Part shown: one piece after another, positions 1 through 8,037 of the stretch
Layout: each line of letters begins with the position of its first letter
Numbering within the stretch: the stretch's first letter is position 1
Position numbers and translations under genes: made by a program
Notes under the pieces: model-generated
What the model was told of the DNA's origin: nothing
Seen by the model: only the letters and a program-made list of their open reading frames with translations
The model's database searches: none
Assembly: GCA_017561145.1 (NCBI GenBank)
Contig: JAFZDO010000043.1
Span: forward strand, 1-64,000
Length of the DNA: 64,000 nucleotides
Direction: 5' to 3'
DNA from: Clostridia bacterium
GTDB taxonomy: Bacteria; Bacillota; Clostridia; Oscillospirales; CAG-382

Positions 1-583
1 TAACGAAGGGTCTTACAGGATTGTTTACAGCATCGCCGAGGAACTTGATTTCCTTAGCCATAAGGAAGCCGTTTGCGGATTCTTCAACGTAGGAAGCAAC
101 GCCAACGGTAGAGCAGTGAGCTCTGTGAGCTGCGCCGAATGCATCGTTAACGAAGATATCGCAGAGAGAAGCGAGTTCCTTGGAGAAAGCTTCGCCGTTC
201 TTGGTTTCTTCTGCGCGGTAACGGGTGTTCTGAAGAAGAACTACGTCGCCGTCTTCCATTTCAGCAACTGCCTTCTTAGCGTTTTCGCCTACTACACAGT
301 CGTCAGCCGCGAAAACAACGTCTCTTTCGAGCTTTTCAGCAAGACGTACTGCAACGGGAGCGAGAGAATATTCAGGCTTGGGTTCGCCCTTGGGCTTGCC
401 AAGGTGAGAGCAAAGAATAACCTTTGCGCCCTGATCGAGAAGGAATTCGATAGTGGGGAGTGCAGCAACGATACGGTTTTCGTCGGTGATCACACCATTC
501 TTAAGAGGAACGTTGAAATCGCAACGAACGAGTACGCGCTTGCCGGCAACTCTGAGATCTTCAACAGACTTTTTTGCGTTCAT
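1..583 (-). CDS. pgk: Phosphoglycerate kinase, N-terminal part (cut by window edge)
   Basis: Phosphoglycerate kinase transfers phosphate from 1,3-bisphosphoglycerate to ADP in glycolysis, in the cytoplasm. About 194 N-terminal residues are visible and the 3' end lies outside the window. Family signatures are present: the substrate-binding stretch [14 protein letters not shown] near residue 20, [11 protein letters not shown] near 60, and [19 protein letters not shown] near 160. The ATG at 583 has a clear ribosome site, GGAG, 8 bases upstream. It reads away from the neighbouring lipoprotein gene's 3' end and has its own promoter in the 120-base gap. The reading frame is intact as far as it goes. 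Identity is very likely; only the C-terminal nucleotide-binding domain is unseen. Confidence 0.95.
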   Translation of the reverse strand, partial: MNAKKSVEDLRVAGKRVLVRCDFNVPLKNGVITDENRIVAALPTIEFLLDQGAKVILCSHLGKPKGEPKPEYSLAPVAVRLAEKLERDVVFAADDCVVGENAKKAVAEMEDGDVVLLQNTRYRAEETKNGEAFSKELASLCDIFVNDAFGAAHRAHCSTVGVASYVEESANGFLMAKEIKFLGDAVNNPVRPFV

Positions 584-660
584 TTGTTTTTCTCCTGTTT
601 TTGTATGAAATTAATTTTTTTGACAAAGGAATCGTTTGGGAAAACATCCCAAATCAGCTT

Positions 661-689
661 ATTATATAACAAAAAGTATTGCAATTCAA
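661..689 (-). promoter_or_regulatory. Predicted promoter of pgk
   Basis: On the minus strand TTGAAT (689-684), a 17-base spacer and TATAAT (666-661) form a sigma-A type promoter. A small hairpin (TTTGGGA / TCCCAAA, 636-654) follows in the leader. Confidence 0.6.
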
Positions 690-703
690 GGGGTTTTCGA
701 ATT

Positions 704-2152
704 TTATTTGAATTTCTCGGCAGAATATTTGTTAAACGCTGTAAGCGAACGCGAAATCGAACTGCTAATGGCTGATCCGAATTCAACGTAGTCAACGATC
801 GCATCCGTCGTGGGACGGCGTATCTCACCGATAACGCTGCCGTATACGGTCGAGAAATCAAAGGTTGCCGAATCGCATATCATTTCGAAAAGAACGGTTT
901 CCTCGTTGTTATAGAGATAGGTTCCGATATGCTCGTTCACGAACGCAGTCTTCACCGTTTCGCCGCCCGCGGCACAGGTCGCCGCAAGAACTACGGAAAC
1001 AAAGCGTCTTCTTTCATCGTTTTGGAAATCCATTGTTACAGGCATCGAGATAACGCGTGCGTCGCTCGACAAGAGGCAACGGTAACCTGTCTGCGCTTCG
1101 TTTTGCATGGGAATCGGCAAAAATCCGTATTTATCGGGGTTTTCGTTACGCAAGGTGTAAAAATACGAGAATTTATGCACCATAAACGCCAATCGTCCGT
1201 TTTTAAATGCGTTTGCGACGTCCTCGCCCTCCAAGGGCAATCTTCCGCGCGTGTTATAGATGTCACGGAGCGGTTTTGCCGCAGCCTGCACCTCTTCAAC
1301 GCTCATCGAAAGGGCAACCGTGGATTTATAGGTATTTTCTATCAAATGATGCCCGCTTGCGGTCCACATTACCAACGGAAGCGTGCCGACGTTGTAATAT
1401 GCACCGTAACCGAAGACGTCGTTCTGAAGGTCGCTCGTCGAGTGATTATACACGTCGGGTGCCGATGCACGGCATACCTCGTTGAAGGTGTCCCAAGTCC
1501 ATTTTCCTTGCAGCGCAAGGGATTCGGGGTTTTGTCCCGCCGTTTTCACCACGAGATCGCGGTTGTAAAACATTGCGTATTCTTCTTCAAAATACTGCAC
1601 CGTGGGGTCGGCAAGCATATAAAGCGAGCTGTTCGTAGCCAGACCGACAGATCTGTCCTCGTCGAAATATTCGCTCGTCGCATCGAAATCGGGCAGCTTA
1701 TTCATATCCGACAAAAGTCCCGCGTTCATAAGCTTTACAGTCTCTTTTGCCGAAACCGAGATCATATCGCAATAGTGAAGCCCCGATTCAAACGCTTCTT
1801 TAAGCGACTTGGTAAGATCAGCGCTCTTAACCTCTTTAACGCTTATTTGCGCGCCATAGGTATCAAAAAGAAAGTTGTTTCGCTTCTCGACCGCTCTGTT
1901 TACCGAACCGGATGCGCCCTCTTCATTGATAAACACTTCCTTTTTATCGGTTGCGATGACAAACGACTGCTTTTTTACCTCGCCTTCCGATTCTTCGATC
2001 GGCGGCGGAAGCTGGCTTTCGAGCTTCTCATATATATCCTCTGACGACTCCGGCATTATTACAGAGGAATCTTCGGGATATTCTACGTTTTCGCAAGCGA
2101 CTGCCATCACAAATGCAAGCAACAGCAGTATCGAAATTAAAATTTTCTTCAA
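704..2152 (-). CDS. Extracellular solute-binding lipoprotein (ABC sugar-type)
   Basis: This 482-residue protein has a lipoprotein signal peptide ending in a lipobox-like AVAC near residue 20, then an acidic Ser/Glu-rich linker, then a fold resembling family 1 extracellular solute-binding proteins. Supporting motifs are YAMFYNRDLV near residue 200, GKWTWDTFNEVC near 225 and FMVHKFSYFYTLR near 340. Such proteins deliver sugars or other solutes to an ABC permease at the outer face of the membrane. No permease or ATPase gene lies next to it, so the substrate is unknown and it is an orphan here. The start is TTG at 2152 with GGAG 7 bases upstream. A parS-like site sits only a few bases upstream of that ribosome site, so the leader or promoter overlaps parS. 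Confidence 0.75.
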   Translation of the reverse strand: MKKILISILLLLAFVMAVACENVEYPEDSSVIMPESSEDIYEKLESQLPPPIEESEGEVKKQSFVIATDKKEVFINEEGASGSVNRAVEKRNNFLFDTYGAQISVKEVKSADLTKSLKEAFESGLHYCDMISVSAKETVKLMNAGLLSDMNKLPDFDATSEYFDEDRSVGLATNSSLYMLADPTVQYFEEEYAMFYNRDLVVKTAGQNPESLALQGKWTWDTFNEVCRASAPDVYNHSTSDLQNDVFGYGAYYNVGTLPLVMWTASGHHLIENTYKSTVALSMSVEEVQAAAKPLRDIYNTRGRLPLEGEDVANAFKNGRLAFMVHKFSYFYTLRNENPDKYGFLPIPMQNEAQTGYRCLLSSDARVISMPVTMDFQNDERRRFVSVVLAATCAAGGETVKTAFVNEHIGTYLYNNEETVLFEMICDSATFDFSTVYGSVIGEIRRPTTDAIVDYVEFGSAISSSISRSLTAFNKYSAEKFK

Positions 2153-2170
2153 ATCTATTCTCCATTCGAT

Positions 2171-2186
2171 TGTTTCACGTGAAACG
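2171..2186. promoter_or_regulatory. parS: parS-like centromere site 1
   Basis: TGTTTCACGTGAAACG matches the 16-base parS palindrome TGTTTCACGTGAAACA bound by ParB/Spo0J at 15 of 16 positions. It lies about 48.7 kb from the origin, in the origin-proximal region where bacterial parS sites cluster. ParB is not encoded in this window. Confidence 0.85.
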
Positions 2187-2208
2187 TTTTTAACCTTTTT
2201 GTGTTTTT

Positions 2209-2224
2209 TGTTTCACGTGGAACA
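2209..2224. promoter_or_regulatory. parS: parS-like centromere site 2
   Basis: TGTTTCACGTGGAACA differs from the parS consensus at one position and has the same orientation as site 1, 38 bases away. Its last base abuts the stop codon of the RNB-domain gene. Two sites at this spacing make chance very unlikely. Confidence 0.85.
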
Positions 2225-3673
2225 TTAATTGCAGGGTTTTACGTATACGACCGCTTTTTCTTCGGCAAAGTCAAGAAGCTCGAAATCATAATCTGCACCA
2301 ATAACAAGATCAAGCCCTTCAAGATGCTTGCAAGGTACAGTTGCGATAAGTCCGCAGACAAGCATAACCGAAACGTCGCCGTTTTCGCGTTTTCTGAAAG
2401 GAAAGCCCTTGTGCACCGCCGATGCGTTGTTTTGGACGAATTCCTCGGCAGATGCGATAAAGTAACTCTTTTGCGCGTTACAAATAACACCTTCTGCCTC
2501 GTTCGCGTTTTCTGCGGCGTTGCTTGCGATTTTGCGATATCTGTTAAGATTAAGGTTTTTCGCATCCCCCGAAGCAAGAATGCCGTTTTTTATCATTCTG
2601 AGCGTGAGCAACGACGAATACCTTGTTGTGGGATGTATAAAAGAAACCAAATGATCGGTCGCGCCGATAGAATTGAAAACAGGCTCGTCCGAAAAGGTCG
2701 CACACGGAAGCGCACGTCTTATCGCGGTGCAGACAAAGCCGTAATAGCGCGAACCCTTTGCAAGATCTGCGATCGCAGACGCTCTTTCGTGATCAGGAGC
2801 GTCTTTTTTCGTTTCGCCAACAAGCGCACCGAGAAAATCGAGCGCCGTTTTATCCAACGTTTCCTGACCGATATAAATACAGGGCAGCTCGCGCTCACGC
2901 ATATAATTGCCGACAGCCTCAGCCGCATAATAACCAAGCTCGCGGACCATTGCACGTGCATCGGGCTCCTGAGCAAAGTTAAACTCGATATTACCCTTGG
3001 AATTGCGTGAGAAATTGCGACGGAAGACGGTGCAATCAAGGCCGCCTCTTTCGCGGCGCTTTGCGCAAAATATCGCCGCAAGCTCATACATATCGAGCAA
3101 AATGTTCATATAAGGGGCATATTTATCGCGCAGAGAGTAAACAGAGGACTTGTCGTTTGCGATACCGAGATGATCAAGCTCGTCATAAGAGCATTTTTCG
3201 GCAACTCGGACAACCGACTCCTCAAACGCGATGCTTTCGAGAATACCGCTTGCGCTGACGTCCATAAATACAGAAACCGCCAAACGGTCCTTGCCGACCT
3301 GAAGATCGCAAACGTCGTTAACTATCGTGGGAGGAAGCATCTCCATTTCCCCGAGTCCGTTACGTATTGCGCCACGGCGCAATTTCGCCTCCTCGTCCAA
3401 CGGCGAGCCCTCGCAAACGTATTCATCAACGTCGGCAATATGCAACCCCAATTTCCAGCTTCCGTCATCGTTGCGATAAACAGAAACAGCGCATTCGCAA
3501 TGCTTATCAGTCGCTTCGCCAAAGGTCAAAAGCGTTTTTCCTCTTAGGTCTAATCTATTAGAAAGGTATGACGATACCCTTATGTTTCCTGCCGCGGCGG
3601 CTTGTCTTAAAACCTCTGCGGGGAAGGAGCCTCTTGCCTGCGAACCGATCGCTTTGTATCCAAATTGCTCCAT
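2225..3673 (-). CDS. RNB-domain protein (RNase II/R family), catalytically degenerate
   Basis: RNase II/R enzymes are 3'-5' exoribonucleases. This 482-residue protein shows the RNB backbone: LDLRGKTLLTF, then LGLHIADVDEYVCEGSPLDE, then MLPPTIVNDVCDLQVGKDRL, and near the C-terminus SFIHPTTRY where active members have HFTSPIRRY. The metal-binding segment, normally of the form TIDGADTKDIDDA, reads TFGEATDKHCECA (about residues 49-61), so all the catalytic aspartates are replaced. No obvious cold-shock domain precedes and no clear S1 domain follows. The start at 3673 has GGGGGAAC upstream. The fold assignment is firm. Loss of nuclease activity is an inference; an RNA-binding or regulatory role is possible. 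Confidence 0.8.
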   Translation of the reverse strand: MEQFGYKAIGSQARGSFPAEVLRQAAAAGNIRVSSYLSNRLDLRGKTLLTFGEATDKHCECAVSVYRNDDGSWKLGLHIADVDEYVCEGSPLDEEAKLRRGAIRNGLGEMEMLPPTIVNDVCDLQVGKDRLAVSVFMDVSASGILESIAFEESVVRVAEKCSYDELDHLGIANDKSSVYSLRDKYAPYMNILLDMYELAAIFCAKRRERGGLDCTVFRRNFSRNSKGNIEFNFAQEPDARAMVRELGYYAAEAVGNYMRERELPCIYIGQETLDKTALDFLGALVGETKKDAPDHERASAIADLAKGSRYYGFVCTAIRRALPCATFSDEPVFNSIGATDHLVSFIHPTTRYSSLLTLRMIKNGILASGDAKNLNLNRYRKIASNAAENANEAEGVICNAQKSYFIASAEEFVQNNASAVHKGFPFRKRENGDVSVMLVCGLIATVPCKHLEGLDLVIGADYDFELLDFAEEKAVVYVKPCN

Positions 3674-3711
3674 TCTTGTTCCCCCTTGATTTATTATATC
3701 TATTCAGCATA

Positions 3712-3740
3712 ATTTTACACCATTTTCTTTGCAATGTCAA
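3712..3740 (-). promoter_or_regulatory. Predicted promoter of the RNB-domain gene
   Basis: Minus strand TTGACA (3740-3735), 17-base spacer, TAAAAT (3717-3712), upstream of the start at 3673. Confidence 0.65.
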
Positions 3741-3761
3741 GAAAATCAAGGCTCAAAGAGC

Positions 3762-3797
3762 GCAAAAAAGAACCTCCGAAAAACGGAGGTTCTTTAC
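3762..3797 (-). terminator. Rho-independent terminator of the surface-protein gene
   Basis: A 12-base perfect stem, AAAGAACCTCCG with its complement around a 5-base loop, is followed on the minus strand by a T run. It ends the gene at 3831-5381. Confidence 0.85.
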
Positions 3798-3830
3798 GGT
3801 TGCTCAAACGAGCAGTATGTTCAATTTAAA

Positions 3831-5381
3831 TTATTTCTTCTTGGAAGAAACTACAACTGCAACGACTACGCCTGCAGCAACTGCGCATGCAGCAACTACG
3901 CCGATAACGATCCAGAGCCAGATGAGGCTGCCTTCTTCTTCGGTGGTAGTGGGTTCTTCGGAAGTAGCGGTAGAAGCTTCTTCAGAAGTGGTAGCGGAAG
4001 CGTCTTCAGAGGTTTCGGTAGAAGCATCTTCAGAGGTTTCGGCGGAAGCATCTTCAGAGGTTTCGGTGGAAACGTCTTCGGAGGTTTCGGTGGAAACGTC
4101 TTCAGAGTTGTCAACGCCGGGATCAACGGTTTCGCCGCCGATTACGTAAAGCATAGCGTTGGTGTAGAGGGTTTCAGCCTTTTCAAGGTCAACGCCGAAG
4201 AGACCGAGCTTGTCGCCAACGCCGAGAGCCTTAGCTGCAGCGGAACGGTCCTTACCAACGCCCTCACCGTCAGAGTGAACGGTAACAGCGATCATGCCGT
4301 CTTCGATTTCAGAATCGAAGGAGAACTTTTCGCCGGAGCCGGTCTTGGTTTCAACCAATTCGTAAACGCCTTCTTCGCCGTCAACGGGCTTGAGAAGGAG
4401 AGAGGTTGCCCAACCGTTGTTGTTATCAATAACAGTGGAGGGATCGGTGTAGAGATAAGCCTTTTCGCCGGTGATGGACATGTTAACGCCGTCGAGAGTG
4501 ATCTGAACTGCGTCCTTAGCATCTTCGGGGAGGGTGCCTTCAGTCTTGGGAACTTCGGGAATGATATCGGAAATGCCTTCATCGGGAGCGCCGGTGAGGG
4601 TGATAACAGCTGCGCTGTCAGCATCCTTAGCGGAGAGAACGCCGTTCTGCCATTCGATCATACCGGGCTTTGCTTCATATTCCTGAGCTGCAACAGCATA
4701 GGTAAAGCCGAACTGAGCGCCGTTACCAACCTTAGCGATACCGGACTTGCTCCAGGGAATTCTTACTTCATAAGTGGTGGTCTTTGCCGCATCGTCACGA
4801 ACGATGGAAGCGTCCCATTCGTTGGGGTCAAGAGCGGAAGCAGCTACGGGCTTGCTCCATGCAATACGGATAGGATTGTTTTCAGCGGTGAGTGCAAGAC
4901 CTACTTCGAGGTAGTCGCCGCCGTACTGGCTGGACTGGTAAAGAGTTTCGCCCTTAGCGGGAGCGCCGGGGGTGAAAATGAACTGTACGCAGGAGTACAT
5001 CCACATGTAACCGTAGTCTTCTTCGCCCCAAGAACCGTTGGCGTTCTGGTCAACTTCGGGGATACAGATGTGGGTTTCGGTGTTAAGAACCCATGCCATG
5101 TAAATGTAATCTTTGTCCCAAGTGCCGTAGAATTCGAAATCCCAGTCAGATTCGCTGTACTGGTTGTGTTCGGTGTCTACAAACTGTTCCTTGTCATCGG
5201 GATAGGAGTGAATAGGACGGGTGCCGTATTCGCCTTTGTTTACCTTACCGTCTACCTTGGGGGCTTTGTCGGTGTACTTGAATTCTTCCTGATAGTTAAC
5301 AGTATCGTCTGCTGCTGCGGGAATCGCAAGCATAGCAACGATCATGGTAGCTACGAGAAGAAACGCGAGTAATTTCTTCAT
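3831..5381 (-). CDS. Membrane-anchored surface protein with CBM9-like and shared beta domains
   Basis: The 516-residue protein starts with a signal peptide (MKKLLAFLLVATMIVAMLA, cleavage near AAADD). Residues about 30-270 resemble the CBM9/DOMON-like domain (KVDGKVNKGEYG, then DKDYIYMAWVLNTE). A second beta domain follows (about 300-420: WATSLLLKPVDGEEGVYEL, VGDKLGLFGVDLEKA), related to domains in the products at 32040-32939 and 41825-44569. Then comes a stalk of repeated SEDVSTET/SEDASTET units, a membrane helix (WLWIVIGVVAACAVAAGVVV) and a SSKKK tail. It is probably displayed on the cell surface and may bind carbohydrate. The start at 5381 has AAGGAG upstream; an upstream in-frame start at 5432 would add 17 charged residues before the signal peptide and is less likely. 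Confidence 0.75.
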   Translation of the reverse strand: MKKLLAFLLVATMIVAMLAIPAAADDTVNYQEEFKYTDKAPKVDGKVNKGEYGTRPIHSYPDDKEQFVDTEHNQYSESDWDFEFYGTWDKDYIYMAWVLNTETHICIPEVDQNANGSWGEEDYGYMWMYSCVQFIFTPGAPAKGETLYQSSQYGGDYLEVGLALTAENNPIRIAWSKPVAASALDPNEWDASIVRDDAAKTTTYEVRIPWSKSGIAKVGNGAQFGFTYAVAAQEYEAKPGMIEWQNGVLSAKDADSAAVITLTGAPDEGISDIIPEVPKTEGTLPEDAKDAVQITLDGVNMSITGEKAYLYTDPSTVIDNNNGWATSLLLKPVDGEEGVYELVETKTGSGEKFSFDSEIEDGMIAVTVHSDGEGVGKDRSAAAKALGVGDKLGLFGVDLEKAETLYTNAMLYVIGGETVDPGVDNSEDVSTETSEDVSTETSEDASAETSEDASTETSEDASATTSEEASTATSEEPTTTEEEGSLIWLWIVIGVVAACAVAAGVVVAVVVSSKKK

Positions 5382-5434
5382 GATAATCTCCTTATTTTTT
5401 CTTTTGGGCGTTTTAGCCCTATTGTGATGCATAC

Positions 5435-5463
5435 ATTATAACCGACAAAAAGTAAAATTGCAA
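5435..5463 (-). promoter_or_regulatory. Predicted promoter of the surface-protein gene
   Basis: Minus strand TTGCAA (5463-5458), 17-base spacer, TATAAT (5440-5435). Confidence 0.7.
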
Positions 5464-5563
5464 GAGTATTTTTCCCGTTTTTGCAAATTCGTTAATATTT
5501 AACAAACCAAACCGCCAAAAGTCACCGTCCGTTACGTTTGTTTTCTGTTTTTTTCATTTTGTA

Positions 5564-5592
5564 TTGCAATTTGATTTCCTTTATATTATAAT
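5564..5592 (+). promoter_or_regulatory. Predicted promoter of pcrA
   Basis: TTGCAA (5564-5569), 17-base spacer, TATAAT (5587-5592). The expected transcript start near 5599 leaves a very short leader, which bears on the choice of pcrA start codon. Confidence 0.7.
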
Positions 5593-5622
5593 ATAGTCTA
5601 TTATAGTATGGAGTCTTATCAG

Positions 5623-7986
5623 ATGCAGGGCACACACGAATTCGACAGCCTGAAACGGCAGCTTTTCGATAAATATTTTTCATATTTAAACCCCAAGCAA
5701 AGGGAAGCGGTTTTCTCTACCGAGGGTCCTCTGCTCGTGCTCGCGGGCGCGGGAAGCGGTAAAACGACGGTTATCGTTAACCGTATTGCAAACATCATCC
5801 TTTTCGGACGCGCATCCTGCGATAACGCACTTCCGCAAAACGTCGACAATCTCGTCCCGATGATGCGATCGGTAATAAAAAACGGCAAAAGGGAACACGT
5901 CCGCGAAATGCTTAAAATGTGCGCTGTCGAGCCCGCGCACCCTTACCGAGTGCTTTGCATTACCTTTACCAACAAGGCGGCAAAGGAATTTAAGGAGCGC
6001 TTGGAAAAAACGCTTGGCGAAGCCGCGCGCGATATATGGGCAGGTACCTTCCATTCGATCTGTGTGAGAATTTTGCGCCGATTTATCGACCGATTGGGCT
6101 ATAAGAACGATTTTACGATCTACGATACCGACGATTGCAAAAAGCTTATAACCTCTATTATAAAAGAGCTTAATATTCCCGAATCTCTGCTTCCTCCGAA
6201 GCATATTATGCACGTTATCTCGATGGCGAAGGAATCCGACCGCTCGCCCGAGGAATTTTCGCTCGATTCGGGGTTTGACCTTAACAACAAGCGCATGGCG
6301 TTGGTTTATAAAAAATATCAGGAAAAGCTAAAGAATGCAAACGCACTTGACTTTGACGATATAATAATGCTCACCAACCGCCTTTTCGAAACACACCGCG
6401 ACGTGCTTGATATCTTCCGCGAGCAATTCAAATATATACTCGTGGACGAATATCAGGATACCAACCCCTCGCAAAGCAAGCTTGTTTCCTTCCTTTCGGG
6501 CAAGCACAAAAACGTTTGCGTTGTGGGTGACGACGATCAATCGATCTATTCCTTCCGCGGTGCGACGGTCGAAAACATACTTGGCTTCGACAAGACCTAT
6601 AATAACGTAAAAACCGTACGTCTTGAACAAAATTACCGTTCGGCAGGCAACATTCTTACCGCCGCAAACGGAATTATATCTCACAACGTCGACCGAAAGG
6701 GAAAAGAGCTTTGGACCGAAGCCGAGGACGGCGAAAAGGTTCATCTAAGAAAGGTCGACAACCAATCTGCAGAAGCCGAATTTATCTGCGACACCATTCA
6801 AAAAAGAGTCGCGGACGGCAAAAGCTATTCGGATTTTGCAATCCTCTATCGCGTAAATGCGCTTTCGCAATCGCTTGAAACGGCTTTTGTGAAAAAGCGC
6901 ATACCTTATAAGATCTTCGGCGGTCTTCGTTTCTATGAAAGACGCGAAATAAAGGATATCCTTGCTTATCTTTCGGTCATCGCCAATCCGAGCGACACCG
7001 TAAGGTTAAAAAGAATAATCAACGTACCGAAGCGCGCGATCGGCGAAACGACGGTCGAAAGAGCGTCGAATCTTGCGGACGAAAACCGAATATCGTTGTT
7101 TTCTGTCATCGACGACGCGCAAAATTATCCCGAATTGCAACGTGCATCGCAAAAGCTTAAGGTCTTTACCGATCTTATAAAGAAAATGCGCGAGTTTGCA
7201 CATACTCACTCCCTCTCGGCAACGGTTTCCGAGGTTATCGAGGCAACCGGCTACCGACTGATGCTCGCCGAGGAGGACGACGGAACCGAAAGAGAAGAAA
7301 ACGTGCTTGAATTGGTCTCCTCCGCAAAGCTTTTCGAGGAAACGGCGGAAAATCCGACTCTTGCCGAGTTTTTAAACGAAATTTCGCTCGTGAGCGACCT
7401 TGATAACTACGATTCGGGCAGCGAATCGGTTTCATTAATGACGGTCCACTCGGCAAAGGGACTTGAATTCGATACCGTTTTCATTCCCGGCTTCGAGGAA
7501 GGGCTTTTCCCGTCGGTGCAATCCTTTAGCGAGGGCGAACGCGCGATAGAAGAGGAAAGACGTCTTGCCTACGTTGCGGTAACCCGCGCAAAGAAGGAGC
7601 TTTTCCTTATAAATACCGATTCGCGTATGCTTTACGGCAGAACCGAAATGAAAAAGATCTCGCGGTTTGCAAACGAGATCCCCGAAAAAGCTCGTGATTT
7701 CAAAAATACGGGAACAAGATCCAATTATTCCCATCAATCTCCCCAACAAACCGTAAACAGCGCAGAGGTTCGAAGTAAATATCTCGAAAACATACGCGCG
7801 AATGCACAGAATGTGGAAAAGCCTAAGTGTTTTGCGGCAGGAAGCGCGGTTATCCACCCGATGTTCGGCGAGGGCGAGATTTTAAGCGCCGCCCCGATGG
7901 GAGGCGACGTGCTTTACGAGATCGAATTCAAAAACGGAAGCGTAAAGCGCATCATGGGCAGCTTTGCCCGGTTAAAGAGTAAATAA
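5623..7986 (+). CDS. pcrA: ATP-dependent DNA helicase PcrA/UvrD
   Basis: This superfamily 1 helicase unwinds DNA 3'-5' in repair and in removing stalled complexes. Motifs in order: Walker A LAGAGSGKTTV near residue 45, TFTNKAAKEFKERL near 115, Walker B DEYQDTNPSQ, motif III GDDDQSIYSFRGA, LEQNYRS, MTVHSAKGLEF and VAVTRAKKELF. The C-terminus (HPMFGEGEILSA) matches the Tudor-like domain of PcrA that contacts RNA polymerase. An in-frame ATG at 5608 lies only about 9 bases after the predicted transcript start, while GGAG at 5610-5613 is 9 bases before the ATG at 5623, so 5623 is preferred. Length fits the family. Confidence 0.95.
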   Translation: MQGTHEFDSLKRQLFDKYFSYLNPKQREAVFSTEGPLLVLAGAGSGKTTVIVNRIANIILFGRASCDNALPQNVDNLVPMMRSVIKNGKREHVREMLKMCAVEPAHPYRVLCITFTNKAAKEFKERLEKTLGEAARDIWAGTFHSICVRILRRFIDRLGYKNDFTIYDTDDCKKLITSIIKELNIPESLLPPKHIMHVISMAKESDRSPEEFSLDSGFDLNNKRMALVYKKYQEKLKNANALDFDDIIMLTNRLFETHRDVLDIFREQFKYILVDEYQDTNPSQSKLVSFLSGKHKNVCVVGDDDQSIYSFRGATVENILGFDKTYNNVKTVRLEQNYRSAGNILTAANGIISHNVDRKGKELWTEAEDGEKVHLRKVDNQSAEAEFICDTIQKRVADGKSYSDFAILYRVNALSQSLETAFVKKRIPYKIFGGLRFYERREIKDILAYLSVIANPSDTVRLKRIINVPKRAIGETTVERASNLADENRISLFSVIDDAQNYPELQRASQKLKVFTDLIKKMREFAHTHSLSATVSEVIEATGYRLMLAEEDDGTEREENVLELVSSAKLFEETAENPTLAEFLNEISLVSDLDNYDSGSESVSLMTVHSAKGLEFDTVFIPGFEEGLFPSVQSFSEGERAIEEERRLAYVAVTRAKKELFLINTDSRMLYGRTEMKKISRFANEIPEKARDFKNTGTRSNYSHQSPQQTVNSAEVRSKYLENIRANAQNVEKPKCFAAGSAVIHPMFGEGEILSAAPMGGDVLYEIEFKNGSVKRIMGSFARLKSK

Positions 7987-8010
7987 AAACATCTGAATAA
8001 ACGAAAGGGA

Positions 8011-8027
8011 AGCGCAAAAAGTGCGCT
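8011..8027 (+). promoter_or_regulatory. Hairpin between ribosome site and start of the DUF1015 gene
   Basis: The best Shine-Dalgarno (AAAGGGA at 8003) is about 27 bases from the ATG at 8038. A hairpin AGCGC / GCGCT lies between them and could bring the two together. A similar arrangement precedes dnaN. Confidence 0.4.
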
Positions 8028-8037
8028 GATTAAGAAA

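Noticed and set aside
3729..5372. Long plus-strand frame rich in Gly, Phe and Ser
   Set aside because: It is antisense to the surface-protein gene; its repeats simply mirror the SEDVSTET stalk repeats.
5608..5622. ATG at 5608 as the pcrA start
   Set aside because: It lies about 9 bases from the predicted transcript start with no ribosome site, and its own last base begins the GGAG that serves the ATG at 5623.
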